Shown: piece by piece, positions 27,983 through 36,268 of the stretch
How the letters are laid out: each line of letters begins with the position of its first letter
How positions within the stretch are numbered: position 1 is the first letter of the stretch
From: Thermoanaerobaculia bacterium
GTDB taxonomy: Bacteria; Acidobacteriota; Thermoanaerobaculia; Multivoradales; JAGPDF01
DNA length: 64,000 bases
Assembly (NCBI GenBank): GCA_018057705.1
Contig: JAGPDF010000001.1
Coordinates: 62,001-126,000 of the forward strand
Direction of reading: 5' to 3'
Position numbers and translations under genes: made by a program
Notes under the pieces: generated by a model
The model's input: only the letters and a program-made list of their open reading frames with translations
The model's database searches: none
Told to the model about the DNA's origin: nothing

Positions 27983-30706
27983 TCAGCCCTTGGCGTCGAA
28001 CCAGGTCGGGCCGATGCCGCTGTCGACGACCAGCGGCACCGCGAGCTCCGCCACCCCGGCCATCTCGCTCCGGACGAGCTCCGCGACGGCGGGAGCCTCG
28101 TCGGCCGGCGCCTCGACCACCAGCTCGTCGTGCACCGAGAGCAGGAGGCGCGCTTGGCGGTGCTCGGCGCGCAGGCGGCGATCGACGGCGATCATGGCGA
28201 GCTTCATCAGGTCGGCGGCCGTCCCCTGGATGCGGGCGTTGATCGCCATCCGGCGGGCATTCTCCTTCAGATTCCAGTTCCGGCTCTGGATGTCGGGCAG
28301 GTAGCGCACCCGGCCGTAGAGCGTCTCGACGCGCCCGTCGCGCTCGGCGGCCGCCAGGGTCTCCTGCATGTAGCCTTCAACGCCGGCGTAGCGGGCGAAA
28401 TAGACCGCGATGAACTGCTCTGCCTCCCTGGTCGGGATGCCAAGCGCCTGGGCGAGACCGTAGGCGCTCATGCCGTAGATGAGGCCGAAGTTGATCGTTT
28501 TCGCCGCGCGGCGCTGCTCCGCGTTGACAAAGTCGACCGAGATCCCGAGAACGGTCGCCGCAGTCGAGCGGTGGATGTCCTCGCCGCTGCGAAACGCCTC
28601 GATCATCGCCCTCTCGCCGGCGATGTGGGCCAGCACGCGAAGCTCGATCTGGCTGTAGTCCGCGGCGACCAGGAGCGACCCGGGCGCGGCGCAGAAGGCC
28701 TTGCGGATCTTCATCCCGAGCTCCGTGCGGATGGGGATGTTCTGCAGATTCGGATTGACCGACGACAGGCGCCCGGTCGCCGCGACCGCCTGCTGGAAGC
28801 GGGTGTGAATCCGTCCGTCCGCCGCGAGGAGCTGCGGCAGGGCATCGACGTAGGTCGACTTGAGCTTGGAGAGCTCGCGGTAGCGCAGCAGGTATTGCGG
28901 CAGCTCGTGACCCGCCGCGGCGAGCTCTTCCAGGGTCTCGGCGCCGGTCGAGTAGCTCTTGGTCTTCTTCGTCTTCTTGCCCGCCGGGAGCTTCAGTTTC
29001 TCGAACAGGATCGTGCCGAGCTGCTGCGGCGACTGGATGTTGAAGCGCTCGCCGGCGAGGCGGTAGATCTCCGCCTCGAGACCCGTGATCTCCTCGCCGA
29101 GCTCCGCCGACATCCGGCGCAGAAACTCGACGTCGAGGCGGATGCCGGCCTCCTCCATCCCGACGAGCACCGGCAGGAGCGGGGACTCGATCCGGCGATA
29201 CAGGTCGAGAAGGGCCCCCGTTCCGAGCTCCTGCCGCAGCAGCGGCGCGAAACGCTCGACGGCCGCCAGGCGCTCGGCGACCCAGGCTCCGACCCGCTCG
29301 TCCCCCAAGGCCGGCTCGACACCCTTGTCGAACCCGGCCTCCTTCGCCGATCGCAGTTTCGACCCGGTGCGTTCGAGCGCGATCTCGTCGAGCGAGTGGC
29401 CGTGCACCGATGCCTTGCACAAGTACGAGGCGAGCATGAGATCGAATAGCCGAGCGACGCAGACCTCTCCTGCCGCGGGCGCCAGCCGGAGGAGCTCCTT
29501 GAGATCGCAGCCGATGATCTCCCGCGCCGGATCGGTGAACCACTCCGAGAGAGTCACGACGACCGCGGCGCCGAGATCCGGCGAACGCAGGTCGACCCAG
29601 CCGCGCCGGTCGCCCGAGGAAGAGGCCACCGCGAGGGCGACCGGAGCCACGGGAACGCCTGCATCCGCCAGAGCGATCGTTACGTTCTCCCCCACCGCCG
29701 CCGCAAACTCCGCCCATTGCTCTACCGAAAGAACGGCTGGGATCGCGGGAACGTCGCCACCGCCGGAGGCGGGCAGCAGCGAGCCCGACGCAGAAGCAGC
29801 GTCGAGCTCGGCGAGCAGCGTGAAGAACTCGAGCTCGGTGTAGAGCTCGCGCAGCAGCGCCGCATCGGGCGGATCGAGCTGCAGCGACTCGGGATGGATC
29901 TCGATCGGCAGGTCGGTGTGGATGGTGACCAGCTCCTTCGACAGGATCGCCTGCTCGCGATAGGCGAGCAGCCCTTCGCGATAGGCCTTGCGCGGCACCT
30001 CGGAGGCGCGCGCCAGAAGCGCCTCGACCGAACCGTACTCGGCGACGAGCTGGCGCGCCCCTTTCTCGCCGATTCCGGGCACACCCGGCACGTTGTCCAC
30101 CGCGTCCCCCATCAGGGCGAGGACGTCCGCGACCTGCTCCGGCGGCACGCCGAAATCCTCGGTCACGGCGGCCGCGTCGTAGCGCTTGTTGCGGCCGGTA
30201 TGGAGCAGGGTCACGTGCGGCCCGACGAGCTGCATCAGGTCCTTGTCGGCCGACACCAGCACGACCTCATAGCCCTCGGCCACAGCCTTCTTCGCCAGCG
30301 TCCCCATGACGTCGTCGGCCTCGTAGTTGTCGAGCTCGAGGCGCGGAATGCGAAACGCCTCGATCGCCTTGCGGACGTAGGGGATCTGCGGCACCAGATC
30401 GTCCGGCATCGGGGCGCGATTCGCCTTGTAGTCGGCGAACTTCTCGGTGCGCACGGTCTTGTCGGAGATGTCGAGCGCAACGCCGATGAAGTCCGGCGCT
30501 TCGTCCTTGAGGACCTTGCGCAGGATCTGCACGAAACCGAAGACGGCGTTGGTCGGCAGCCCCTTCGAGTTCGAGAGGTTCCGGATGGCGAAGAAGGCAC
30601 GGAAGATGTTGTGGAAGCCGTCGATCAGGACGAGCTTGGGGCGGCGAGCCGCGTCCGGAGCCGCAGGTACGGGTCCGGCGACCGGCGCAGGCGTTTCGGA
30701 GTCCAT
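27983..30706 (-). CDS. polA: DNA polymerase I
   Basis: Protein of 907 residues with the full PolA plan. The N-terminal 5'-3' exonuclease has LVLIDGFHNIFRAFFAIR, NAVFGFVQIL and DAVDNVPGVPGIGEKGARQL. In the middle region the 3'-5' proofreading domain is degenerate: the DxE motif is replaced (VTIALADAG), as in Taq-like enzymes. The polymerase domain has motif A DYSQIELRVLAHIAGE, motif B RRAAKTINFGLIYGMSAYGL and motif C LLSVHDELVVEAP. I chose the ATG of MDSETPAP; TAAGCT seven bases upstream supports it as a leaderless start. An Ala/Pro-rich extension of about 25 residues precedes the exonuclease. Confidence 0.97.
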   Translation of the reverse strand: MDSETPAPVAGPVPAAPDAARRPKLVLIDGFHNIFRAFFAIRNLSNSKGLPTNAVFGFVQILRKVLKDEAPDFIGVALDISDKTVRTEKFADYKANRAPMPDDLVPQIPYVRKAIEAFRIPRLELDNYEADDVMGTLAKKAVAEGYEVVLVSADKDLMQLVGPHVTLLHTGRNKRYDAAAVTEDFGVPPEQVADVLALMGDAVDNVPGVPGIGEKGARQLVAEYGSVEALLARASEVPRKAYREGLLAYREQAILSKELVTIHTDLPIEIHPESLQLDPPDAALLRELYTELEFFTLLAELDAASASGSLLPASGGGDVPAIPAVLSVEQWAEFAAAVGENVTIALADAGVPVAPVALAVASSSGDRRGWVDLRSPDLGAAVVVTLSEWFTDPAREIIGCDLKELLRLAPAAGEVCVARLFDLMLASYLCKASVHGHSLDEIALERTGSKLRSAKEAGFDKGVEPALGDERVGAWVAERLAAVERFAPLLRQELGTGALLDLYRRIESPLLPVLVGMEEAGIRLDVEFLRRMSAELGEEITGLEAEIYRLAGERFNIQSPQQLGTILFEKLKLPAGKKTKKTKSYSTGAETLEELAAAGHELPQYLLRYRELSKLKSTYVDALPQLLAADGRIHTRFQQAVAATGRLSSVNPNLQNIPIRTELGMKIRKAFCAAPGSLLVAADYSQIELRVLAHIAGERAMIEAFRSGEDIHRSTAATVLGISVDFVNAEQRRAAKTINFGLIYGMSAYGLAQALGIPTREAEQFIAVYFARYAGVEGYMQETLAAAERDGRVETLYGRVRYLPDIQSRNWNLKENARRMAINARIQGTAADLMKLAMIAVDRRLRAEHRQARLLLSVHDELVVEAPADEAPAVAELVRSEMAGVAELAVPLVVDSGIGPTWFDAKG

Positions 30707-30713
30707 TTCCCGA

Positions 30714-30719
30714 AGCTTA
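30714..30719 (-). promoter_or_regulatory. Putative -10 box (TAAGCT) of polA, leaderless type
   Basis: TAAGCT on the minus strand ends 7 bases before the polA ATG, without a Shine-Dalgarno sequence between. Confidence 0.4.
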
Positions 30720-30789
30720 GCCCAGGGCGCGGCAGGCCGGCGGCGCACGTTCGGCTAGACTGCAGATCACCGCTCGAAAGGAGACCGAC

Positions 30790-31071
30790 ATGCCGGAATA
30801 TGTCCAGATGGGACTCTTCTCTTGGATCGTGATGGGACTCGTGGCCGGAGCGCTGGCGCGACTGCTGCTCCCCGGCCGGGACGCCCTGGGCTGCATCACC
30901 ACGAGCCTCGTCGGCATCGTCGGCGCCGTCGTCGGAGGCTTCGTCGCCACGAAGTTGGGCTTCGGCGGCTTCCAGGGGTTCGACATCTACAGCCTGATCA
31001 TCGCGACCCTCGGCGCCATCCTCTTCCTGCTCGTGGTGCGGATCATCCGCGGCGGGAAGAAGTCGACCTAG
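30790..31071 (+). CDS. GlsB/YeaQ/YmgE-family stress membrane protein
   Basis: Protein of 93 residues with three hydrophobic helices and the family pattern GLVAGALARLLLPGRDALGCITTSLVGIVGAVVGGFVATKLG. Members are small membrane proteins often induced by stress; the mechanism is unknown. In contrast to its neighbours it has a proper leader: TAGACT 32 bases upstream and AAAGGAG before the ATG. Its stop codon overlaps that of the convergent moaB gene (CTAG). Confidence 0.92.
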   Translation: MPEYVQMGLFSWIVMGLVAGALARLLLPGRDALGCITTSLVGIVGAVVGGFVATKLGFGGFQGFDIYSLIIATLGAILFLLVVRIIRGGKKST

Positions 31072-31616
31072 TCGAGCTCGCCGGGAACGCCCATCGGCAG
31101 GCGCTTTGCGGGCCGCCGGGCCTGCGCCAGCAGGTGGCCGATCTCTGGCAACACCAGCCGCTGAAGCGCGAGCTCGATCGCTGCCGGCGAACCGGGCAGG
31201 AGGAAGATCGCCCGTCCCGAGACCAGGCCGGCGGCGGCGCGCGACAGCATCGCGGCGGCGCCGATCTCGGCGAAGGAGAGCATCCGGAAGAGCTCGCCGA
31301 AGCCCGGGATCTCCCTTTCGAAGAGCGGCGTCACCGCCTCGATCGTCACGTCGCGCGGCGCGAGTCCTGTGCCGCCGGTGACCAGTGCGGCATCGACCGC
31401 CGGCAGCGCCAGCGCCGCCTTGACCTCGGCTCGGATCTCGCCGATGTCGTCACGCACCAGGCCGCGCGAAACGATGCGATGCCCCGCTCCGGCGACGAGC
31501 GTCGCGAGCAATCCTCCTCCTTTATCGGTTCTTTCGTTCCGGCTGTCACTCACTGTGAGCAGAGCGAATCCCAGGACCGGACTTCCCGCTTGCGACCGAT
31601 GTTCCCCGACCACCAT
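31068..31616 (-). CDS. moaB: MoaB/MogA-family molybdenum cofactor protein
   Basis: Protein of 182 residues that by family adenylylates molybdopterin. Motifs: LLTVSDSRNERTDKGGGLLATLVAGAGH, LVTGGTGLAPRDVTIEAVTPLFEREIPGFGELFR and GRAIFLLPGSPAAIELAL. Together with xdhC and mocA it shows that the organism makes molybdenum cofactor. The ATG is preceded at 6 bases by TAGGCT, a likely leaderless promoter. It is divergent from arginase across a MITE-like repeat. Confidence 0.92.
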   Translation of the reverse strand: MVVGEHRSQAGSPVLGFALLTVSDSRNERTDKGGGLLATLVAGAGHRIVSRGLVRDDIGEIRAEVKAALALPAVDAALVTGGTGLAPRDVTIEAVTPLFEREIPGFGELFRMLSFAEIGAAAMLSRAAAGLVSGRAIFLLPGSPAAIELALQRLVLPEIGHLLAQARRPAKRLPMGVPGELD

Positions 31617-31622
31617 GCACGT

Positions 31623-31628
31623 AGCCTA
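31623..31628 (-). promoter_or_regulatory. Putative -10 box (TAGGCT) of moaB, leaderless type
   Basis: TAGGCT on the minus strand ends 6 bases before the moaB ATG. Confidence 0.45.
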
Positions 31629-31646
31629 GCCGATTCGCCCGCCTTG

Positions 31647-31830
31647 CTAGCCCGGACTTCTCACCAGCATTCGTCGCGAGGCGTCGCAGATGCCCGTGAC
31701 TGCAAGGCGTCGCGACCGAGGCGAGCGCAGGCGGGCCGGTCGGCCCGTCGAGCACGCCGACCGAGCGCAACGCAGCAGGCGTGGGCAGATGGGGCGCCGC
31801 AGTAGAAAGCTGGTGAGAAATCCGGGCTAG
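31647..31830. repeat. MITE-like element of 184 bp with 22-bp terminal inverted repeats
   Basis: The left end begins CTAGCCCGGACTTCTCACC and the right end is its reverse complement with one mismatch in 22. The inside holds no gene, but a short perfect hairpin GGGCCG/CGGCCC (31733-31746) and two copies of AGGCGTCGC. It fills the space between the divergent moaB and arginase genes. The right-hand CTAG contributes the first three bases of the probable arginase -10 box. No clear target-site duplication is seen. Mobility is inferred from structure only. Confidence 0.7.
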
Positions 31831-31833
31831 GAT
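31828..31833 (+). promoter_or_regulatory. Putative -10 box (TAGGAT) of arginase, leaderless type
   Basis: TAGGAT ends 7 bases before the ATG. Its first three bases belong to the terminal inverted repeat of the adjacent element. Confidence 0.45.
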
Positions 31834-31840
31834 CCAGCGC

Positions 31841-32743
31841 ATGAGCAGAAAAGTGGCGATTCTCGGAGTACCGATGGATCTCGGGCAGGGGCGGCGCGGC
31901 GTCGACATGGGACCGTCGGCGATCCGCTACGGCCGGCTGCACGAGCGGCTCGCAGCGATCGGCTGCGAGGTCACCGATCTGGGCGACGTCGATGTGCCGG
32001 GCGCCGAGGAGTTGGGCGTCGAACACGCGCAGCCGGGCGGCGGCATGGGCTATCTCGACGCCATCGTCCACGCCTGCGAAGCGACGATCGAGAAACTCCT
32101 CGCCCTGCCGGCGGCGACCTTTCCGGTCATCCTCGGCGGCGACCACTCGATCGCCATGGGCTCGGTGACCGGCGCCTCCCGCCGCGAGCGCACCGGCGTC
32201 ATCTGGGTCGACGCCCACGGCGACTTCAACACCACGGAGACCTCGCCCTCGGGCAACATCCACGGCATGCCGTTGGGCGCCCTCTGCGGCGTCGGTGACC
32301 GGCGCCTGATCGACCTCGGCTGGCCGGGGGCGAAGATCAGGCCGGAGGACGTCGTGCTCATCGGCGTGCGCGACCTCGACAGCGAAGAGGCCCGGTTGAT
32401 GCGCAACGCCGGCGTCACCGTCTACACCATGAAGGAGGTCGATCACGTCGGCCTGCCGCGGATCGCCGAGGAGACCCTGGCGCGGCTGGGCAGTCTCCCG
32501 CGCCTCCACGTCTCCTTCGATGCCGACGTGCTCGACCCGGAGGTCGCGCCCGGCGTCGGCACGCCGGTACCCGGCGGTTTCACCTACCGCGAAGCCCACC
32601 TGCTGATGGAGCTCTTCGCCGACTCGGGGCGCGTCACCAGCCTCGACCTCGTCGAAGTGAACCCGATTCTCGACCGCGAGAATCGCACCGCCAACACCAT
32701 GGTCGAGCTCGCCGCGAGTCTGCTGGGCAAGCGGATCTTCTGA
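31841..32743 (+). CDS. rocF: Arginase
   Basis: Manganese enzyme that hydrolyses arginine to ornithine and urea. The protein has 300 residues, typical length. Metal-binding motifs are complete: GGDHSIAMG, DAHGDFNTTETSPSGNIHGMPL and SFDADVLDPEVAPGVGTPVPGG; the end is SLDLVEVNPILDRENRTANTMVELA. These favour arginase over agmatinase. No urease or arginine transport genes are nearby. The stop codon touches the left arm of a hairpin repeat. Confidence 0.95.
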   Translation: MSRKVAILGVPMDLGQGRRGVDMGPSAIRYGRLHERLAAIGCEVTDLGDVDVPGAEELGVEHAQPGGGMGYLDAIVHACEATIEKLLALPAATFPVILGGDHSIAMGSVTGASRRERTGVIWVDAHGDFNTTETSPSGNIHGMPLGALCGVGDRRLIDLGWPGAKIRPEDVVLIGVRDLDSEEARLMRNAGVTVYTMKEVDHVGLPRIAEETLARLGSLPRLHVSFDADVLDPEVAPGVGTPVPGGFTYREAHLLMELFADSGRVTSLDLVEVNPILDRENRTANTMVELAASLLGKRIF

Positions 32744-32855
32744 GAAATTCGTGACAGTTACCCATTTTCCGCTTGGGAGGCCTCTGGCAGCCAGCAAGCG
32801 TTCGAGCGGAAAATAGGTAACTGTCACGAATTTCTAGGTAACTGTCACGAATTTC
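32743..32855. repeat. Hairpin repeat A: 33-bp inverted repeat plus an extra tandem arm
   Basis: Two 33-base arms (32743-32775 and 32803-32835) are inverted copies with two mismatches and contain GTGACAGTTACC. The outer part of the right arm is then repeated once more in tandem with a 21-base period (ending at 32855), containing GGTAACTGTCACGAATTTC in both copies. The element abuts the arginase stop codon, and the extra copy encodes the last residues and stop codon of the convergent ACT-domain gene. Same family as elements at 42459 and 49134. Confidence 0.88.
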
Positions 32856-33238
32856 GCGAGCGTCGCCATGGCCTGCGCGGCCATCGCTTTCGGCACGAAG
32901 AGATGGTCGTGGTGGTAGGCAGAGATCGCGTTGCACGGGATCCCCTGGCGCGCCAGCCCCGTCGCGACGGCGGCGAGAAAGCCGACCGCAGCGAGATCCG
33001 AGTGCACGGTGAGCGTGATCCAGGCGCAAGGGAAGGTCCCTTCGAGGCCGTGCCGCTCGGCCTCCTCTTGACGCAGCACCAGTGTCAGGCCTTCGGCCTC
33101 GCGAAAGGTCGCGAGCGGCGCGAAGCCCGCCGGAATCGAGTCCCCGGCAAGAGTGCAATAGAGCCAGGTGCCGTCCTGCAGAACCGGCTCGATGCCGGCG
33201 AGAAGGCGTCCGAGATCGGCTTCGCCCGGCGGGCTCAC
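32834..33238 (-). CDS. ACT-domain protein (DUF2241-like)
   Basis: Protein of 134 residues with two ACT-like halves: GLTLVLRQEEAERHG and FPCAWITLTVHSDLAAVGFLAAVATGLARQGIPCNAISAYHHDHLFVPKAMAAQAMATL. This is the pattern of small ACT_3/DUF2241 proteins, thought to bind amino acids. The GTG start overlaps the stop codon of the upstream kinase gene (GTGA), so translation is coupled. The last residues, KFVTVT, and the stop codon come from the adjacent repeat, so the native C terminus has been replaced or extended. Confidence 0.87.
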   Translation of the reverse strand: MSPPGEADLGRLLAGIEPVLQDGTWLYCTLAGDSIPAGFAPLATFREAEGLTLVLRQEEAERHGLEGTFPCAWITLTVHSDLAAVGFLAAVATGLARQGIPCNAISAYHHDHLFVPKAMAAQAMATLAKFVTVT

Positions 33239-35007
33239 TCGATCTCTTCGAGCTCGGTGTCGACGTCGACAACGTCCCGTTTGGCTGTGGGCGTGACGAC
33301 GACCTTCACCCAGACGGTGCGGAAGCCCTTGAGGGAGAGCTGGACCAGGTACTCACCAGGACCCGCGAAGAAGTAGGTCTCACCGCCGCCGGCGCCGTCC
33401 CAATCGTCGGCTTCGCCGAGCAACCGGCCGTCGATGGTGACCAGGACCTCCTCCGGATCGACGTGAAACTCCGCCCCCTTGCGGCACTCGAAAACGTTCG
33501 TGATCGGCGGCGCCGGAGTCGCCACGGGTGCGGGCGGCGGCACGGTTGCCGCGGCCCCGGCGGCTGCGTTCGTATCCGCGACGCTGCCGCTCGGCGCCTC
33601 TCGGGCCGCACTTCCCGTGGCCACCACGGCTGGCACCGGAGCGGGTCTTGCCGGCACCGGCTGCGGCTCGCTCGCCGACGGCCGCGCCTGCTCGATGCGC
33701 TGTCCGGCAGCGAGCGGCAGCGCTTCGCCGGCAGACGGTGCAGCGGCGGCCGCCGGCTCGGTTGCCGGGGCGCCCGGACCGGACGACGTCGCCAACGGCC
33801 CGGCAGCGACCGGAGACACTCCGGCTCCGCCCGAGCCGGCAGAGCCGGGCGCCTGCGCCATGTCCGGAGGCAGCGACGGCTGTTTCAGGAGGAGACCGCC
33901 GACCAGAGCGGCGAGCAGGAGGCCGGCCCCGAGCCAGGGGGCCCAGCGCTTCCAGGCCTGCCGTCGGTTCGGCCGGCGCTGGACGATCTCGGTCGGCGCG
34001 GAGGTGGCGTAGCTCGCCGGCGGGAGTGGCGCCGGATGCCCCCCTGGCGCGTCCTGGGCTCCCGGGCCGGCGGCGGATGCCACCCAAGCCGGCTGCGACG
34101 AGGGCCGTCCGCGCAGGGGCGCTGTCGGCGAAGTCGTTCCGCCCCCGGGCGCCGAAGGCGCGCCGGAGCGGCCGAACTGCGCGATGAGGGCGCGAGCGCG
34201 AGCCGCGAACGTCTGCGCATCGGGAATCCGGACGTCGCGTTCCTTGTCCAGTGACCAACGCAGCAGGTCGACCAGGTCGGGATGCAGCCGGCCGGCCACG
34301 GTCGCCGACTCGAAGGGGTCCTGATGCAGGATCTGGAAGACCAGTGTCGTCAGCGTATCGGCAGGAAAGGGCTTGCGCTGCATCAGCATCTCGTAGAGCA
34401 CGACGCCGAGCGAGAAGAGGTCGCTCCGGCCGTCGAGCTCGAGACCCTGAACCTGCTCGGGCGCCATGTAGGCGGGGCTCCCCACCATCGTGCCGGTGCG
34501 CGTCAGCTCGGTCGACTCGCCGACCGCCTTGGCGACGCCGAAGTCGCTCACCTTGACGCCACCGGGCGTGGCCAACAGAAGATTGCCGGGCTTGATGTCG
34601 CGGTGGATGACTCCGGCACGGTGCGCTGAAGCCAGGGCGTCGGCGGTCTGCGCGACGATCTCGAGAGCCGCTGTCGTGCCCGGGAAATCGCCACGCGCCA
34701 GCCGCTGCGCGAGCGTCTCGCCGGGGACGAGCTCCATCACGAGGTAGAGCTGGTCGTTTTCTTCGCCGAAGTCGAACACCGTCACGACGTTCGGATGGTG
34801 CAGCCGCGCCGCAACCCGCGCTTCGCGCGCGAAGCGGGCAGCGGCCTCCTTGAAATCACCGTGGCCGGCGGCCGCGGCGAGCGAGATCAGTTTGATTGCG
34901 ACGGCGCGGTCGAGCTGCGGATCGTGCGCGCGGTAGACCGCGCCCATCGCGCCGCGGCCGATCTCGCCGCCGAGGCGGTAACGACCGATTCTCTCGGGAG
35001 GGATCAC
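33235..35007 (-). CDS. Membrane Ser/Thr protein kinase with C-terminal PEGA-like domain
   Basis: Protein of 590 residues. Kinase motifs: GRYRLGGEIGRGAMGAVYRAHD, AVAIKL, HRDIKPGNLLLA, DFGVAK, VGSPAYMAPEQ. A Pro/Ala-rich linker leads to one membrane helix (WAPWLGAGLLLAALVGGLLL, near residue 355), a second low-complexity Ala/Pro region and a C-terminal beta domain (DPEEVLVTIDGRLLGEADDW...GPGEYLVQLSLKGFRTVWVKVVV) resembling PEGA. I chose the GTG giving MIPPERIGRYRL because TAGAAT stands seven bases before it; an upstream start would run into the divergent M24 gene. The signal sensed is unknown. Confidence 0.92.
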   Translation of the reverse strand: MIPPERIGRYRLGGEIGRGAMGAVYRAHDPQLDRAVAIKLISLAAAAGHGDFKEAAARFAREARVAARLHHPNVVTVFDFGEENDQLYLVMELVPGETLAQRLARGDFPGTTAALEIVAQTADALASAHRAGVIHRDIKPGNLLLATPGGVKVSDFGVAKAVGESTELTRTGTMVGSPAYMAPEQVQGLELDGRSDLFSLGVVLYEMLMQRKPFPADTLTTLVFQILHQDPFESATVAGRLHPDLVDLLRWSLDKERDVRIPDAQTFAARARALIAQFGRSGAPSAPGGGTTSPTAPLRGRPSSQPAWVASAAGPGAQDAPGGHPAPLPPASYATSAPTEIVQRRPNRRQAWKRWAPWLGAGLLLAALVGGLLLKQPSLPPDMAQAPGSAGSGGAGVSPVAAGPLATSSGPGAPATEPAAAAAPSAGEALPLAAGQRIEQARPSASEPQPVPARPAPVPAVVATGSAAREAPSGSVADTNAAAGAAATVPPPAPVATPAPPITNVFECRKGAEFHVDPEEVLVTIDGRLLGEADDWDGAGGGETYFFAGPGEYLVQLSLKGFRTVWVKVVVTPTAKRDVVDVDTELEEIE

Positions 35008-35014
35008 GCCGCCG

Positions 35015-35020
35015 ATTCTA
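35015..35020 (-). promoter_or_regulatory. Putative -10 box (TAGAAT) of the Ser/Thr kinase gene, leaderless type
   Basis: TAGAAT on the minus strand ends 7 bases before a GTG codon and decides the start of the kinase. Confidence 0.5.
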
Positions 35021-35080
35021 CGGGAGTCCGGCGCGCTTCCACGGCCCCCAGATTCGCGTAAGATTAGGTCCGAGGTGTCG

Positions 35081-36268
35081 ATGCTCGCCAACCGAATTTC
35101 CGCCATTCAAGCCGCTCTCGTCGAGGCCGAGCTCGACGGCTGGTTCTTCGCGGTCTTCCAGGCGAACGATCCGATCAGCCTGGATCTGCTCGGCCTTGCC
35201 GACAGGAGCCTGGTGACCCGGCGCTGCTACTACGTCGTGCCGAGCCAGGGCGAGCCGAGGAAACTCGTCTCGACGCTCGAACCCGCAATGCTCGATCACC
35301 TGCCCGGGACCAAGGCGCTCTACACGACCTGGCAGCAGCATCGCCAGCAGCTGGAGCTCCTCGTTCGCGACTGCGGCCGGCTCGCCGCGCAGTACAGTCC
35401 GCGCAACGAGATTCCCAGCGTTTCCCGGCTCGATGCCGGCACGGCAGAGCTCCTGACCTCGTTCGGCTGCTCGCTGCGCTCGGCCGCCGACCTCGCGCAG
35501 CGTTTCGCCGCGGTCTGGACCCCCGACCAGCTCGAAGGGCATCGGCGTGCCAACGCCCATCTGCACCGCATCGCGCTCGAAGCCTTCGCGCTGGTTTCGG
35601 CACACCTCGGAGCCGACCGGTCGATCGACGAGTACCGGGTGCAACGCTTCATCCTCGAGGCTTTCGACCAGTGTGGGCTGCATACCGAGGCGGATCCGAT
35701 CATCGGCGTCAACGAGCACAGCGCCGATCCGCATTTCGAGCCGACCCCCGAGACCGCGAGTCCGATCCGGCGCGGCGACTTCCTGCTCATCGATCTCTGG
35801 GCGAAGGAGAAGGCCGCGGGCAGCGTCTACGCCGACATCACCTGGTGCGGAGTCTGCGCCGAGGCCCCGACGGACCGCCAGGAGGAGATCTGGCGCATCG
35901 TGCGCGACGCGCGCGACGCCGGGATCGAGCTCGTCCAGGAGCGCTGGCCGTCGACTCCCGTCCACGGCTTCGAGGTGGACGACGCCACCCGCAACGTGAT
36001 CCGCAAGGCCGGCTACGGCGACGCCTTCTTCCATCGCACCGGGCACTCGATCGGCATCAAGGACCACGGGCAGGGCGCCAACATGGACAACCTCGAGACC
36101 CACGACACGCGACGGCTGATCGCGATGACCGGATTCTCGATCGAGCCCGGGATCTATCTGGCCGGCGAGTTCGGCGTGCGCAGCGAGGTCAACATCGCGC
36201 TCACGCCGACGGCAGCCGAGGTCACCGGCGGCGCGCCGCAGCGCGAGCTGCTCCGCCTGCTCCCCTGA
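35081..36268 (+). CDS. M24-family metallopeptidase (Xaa-Pro aminopeptidase-like)
   Basis: Protein of 395 residues. After a creatinase-like N-terminal domain, the pita-bread fold has all five metal ligands: Asp in LLIDLWAK, Asp in VYADITWCGVC, His in HRTGHSIGIKDHG, Glu in SIEPGIYLAG and Glu in VRSEVNIAL. It should be a dinuclear metal peptidase, probably for Xaa-Pro peptides, although related creatinases share the fold. AGGTG precedes the ATG; a GTG two codons upstream is an alternative. It overlaps the next gene by one base (TGATG). Confidence 0.92.
   Translation: MLANRISAIQAALVEAELDGWFFAVFQANDPISLDLLGLADRSLVTRRCYYVVPSQGEPRKLVSTLEPAMLDHLPGTKALYTTWQQHRQQLELLVRDCGRLAAQYSPRNEIPSVSRLDAGTAELLTSFGCSLRSAADLAQRFAAVWTPDQLEGHRRANAHLHRIALEAFALVSAHLGADRSIDEYRVQRFILEAFDQCGLHTEADPIIGVNEHSADPHFEPTPETASPIRRGDFLLIDLWAKEKAAGSVYADITWCGVCAEAPTDRQEEIWRIVRDARDAGIELVQERWPSTPVHGFEVDDATRNVIRKAGYGDAFFHRTGHSIGIKDHGQGANMDNLETHDTRRLIAMTGFSIEPGIYLAGEFGVRSEVNIALTPTAAEVTGGAPQRELLRLLP

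Noticed and set aside
31617-31840. A defective transposon carrying a transposase fragment
   Set aside because: Terminal inverted repeats are present, but no reading frame inside resembles a transposase, so it is listed as a MITE-like repeat only.
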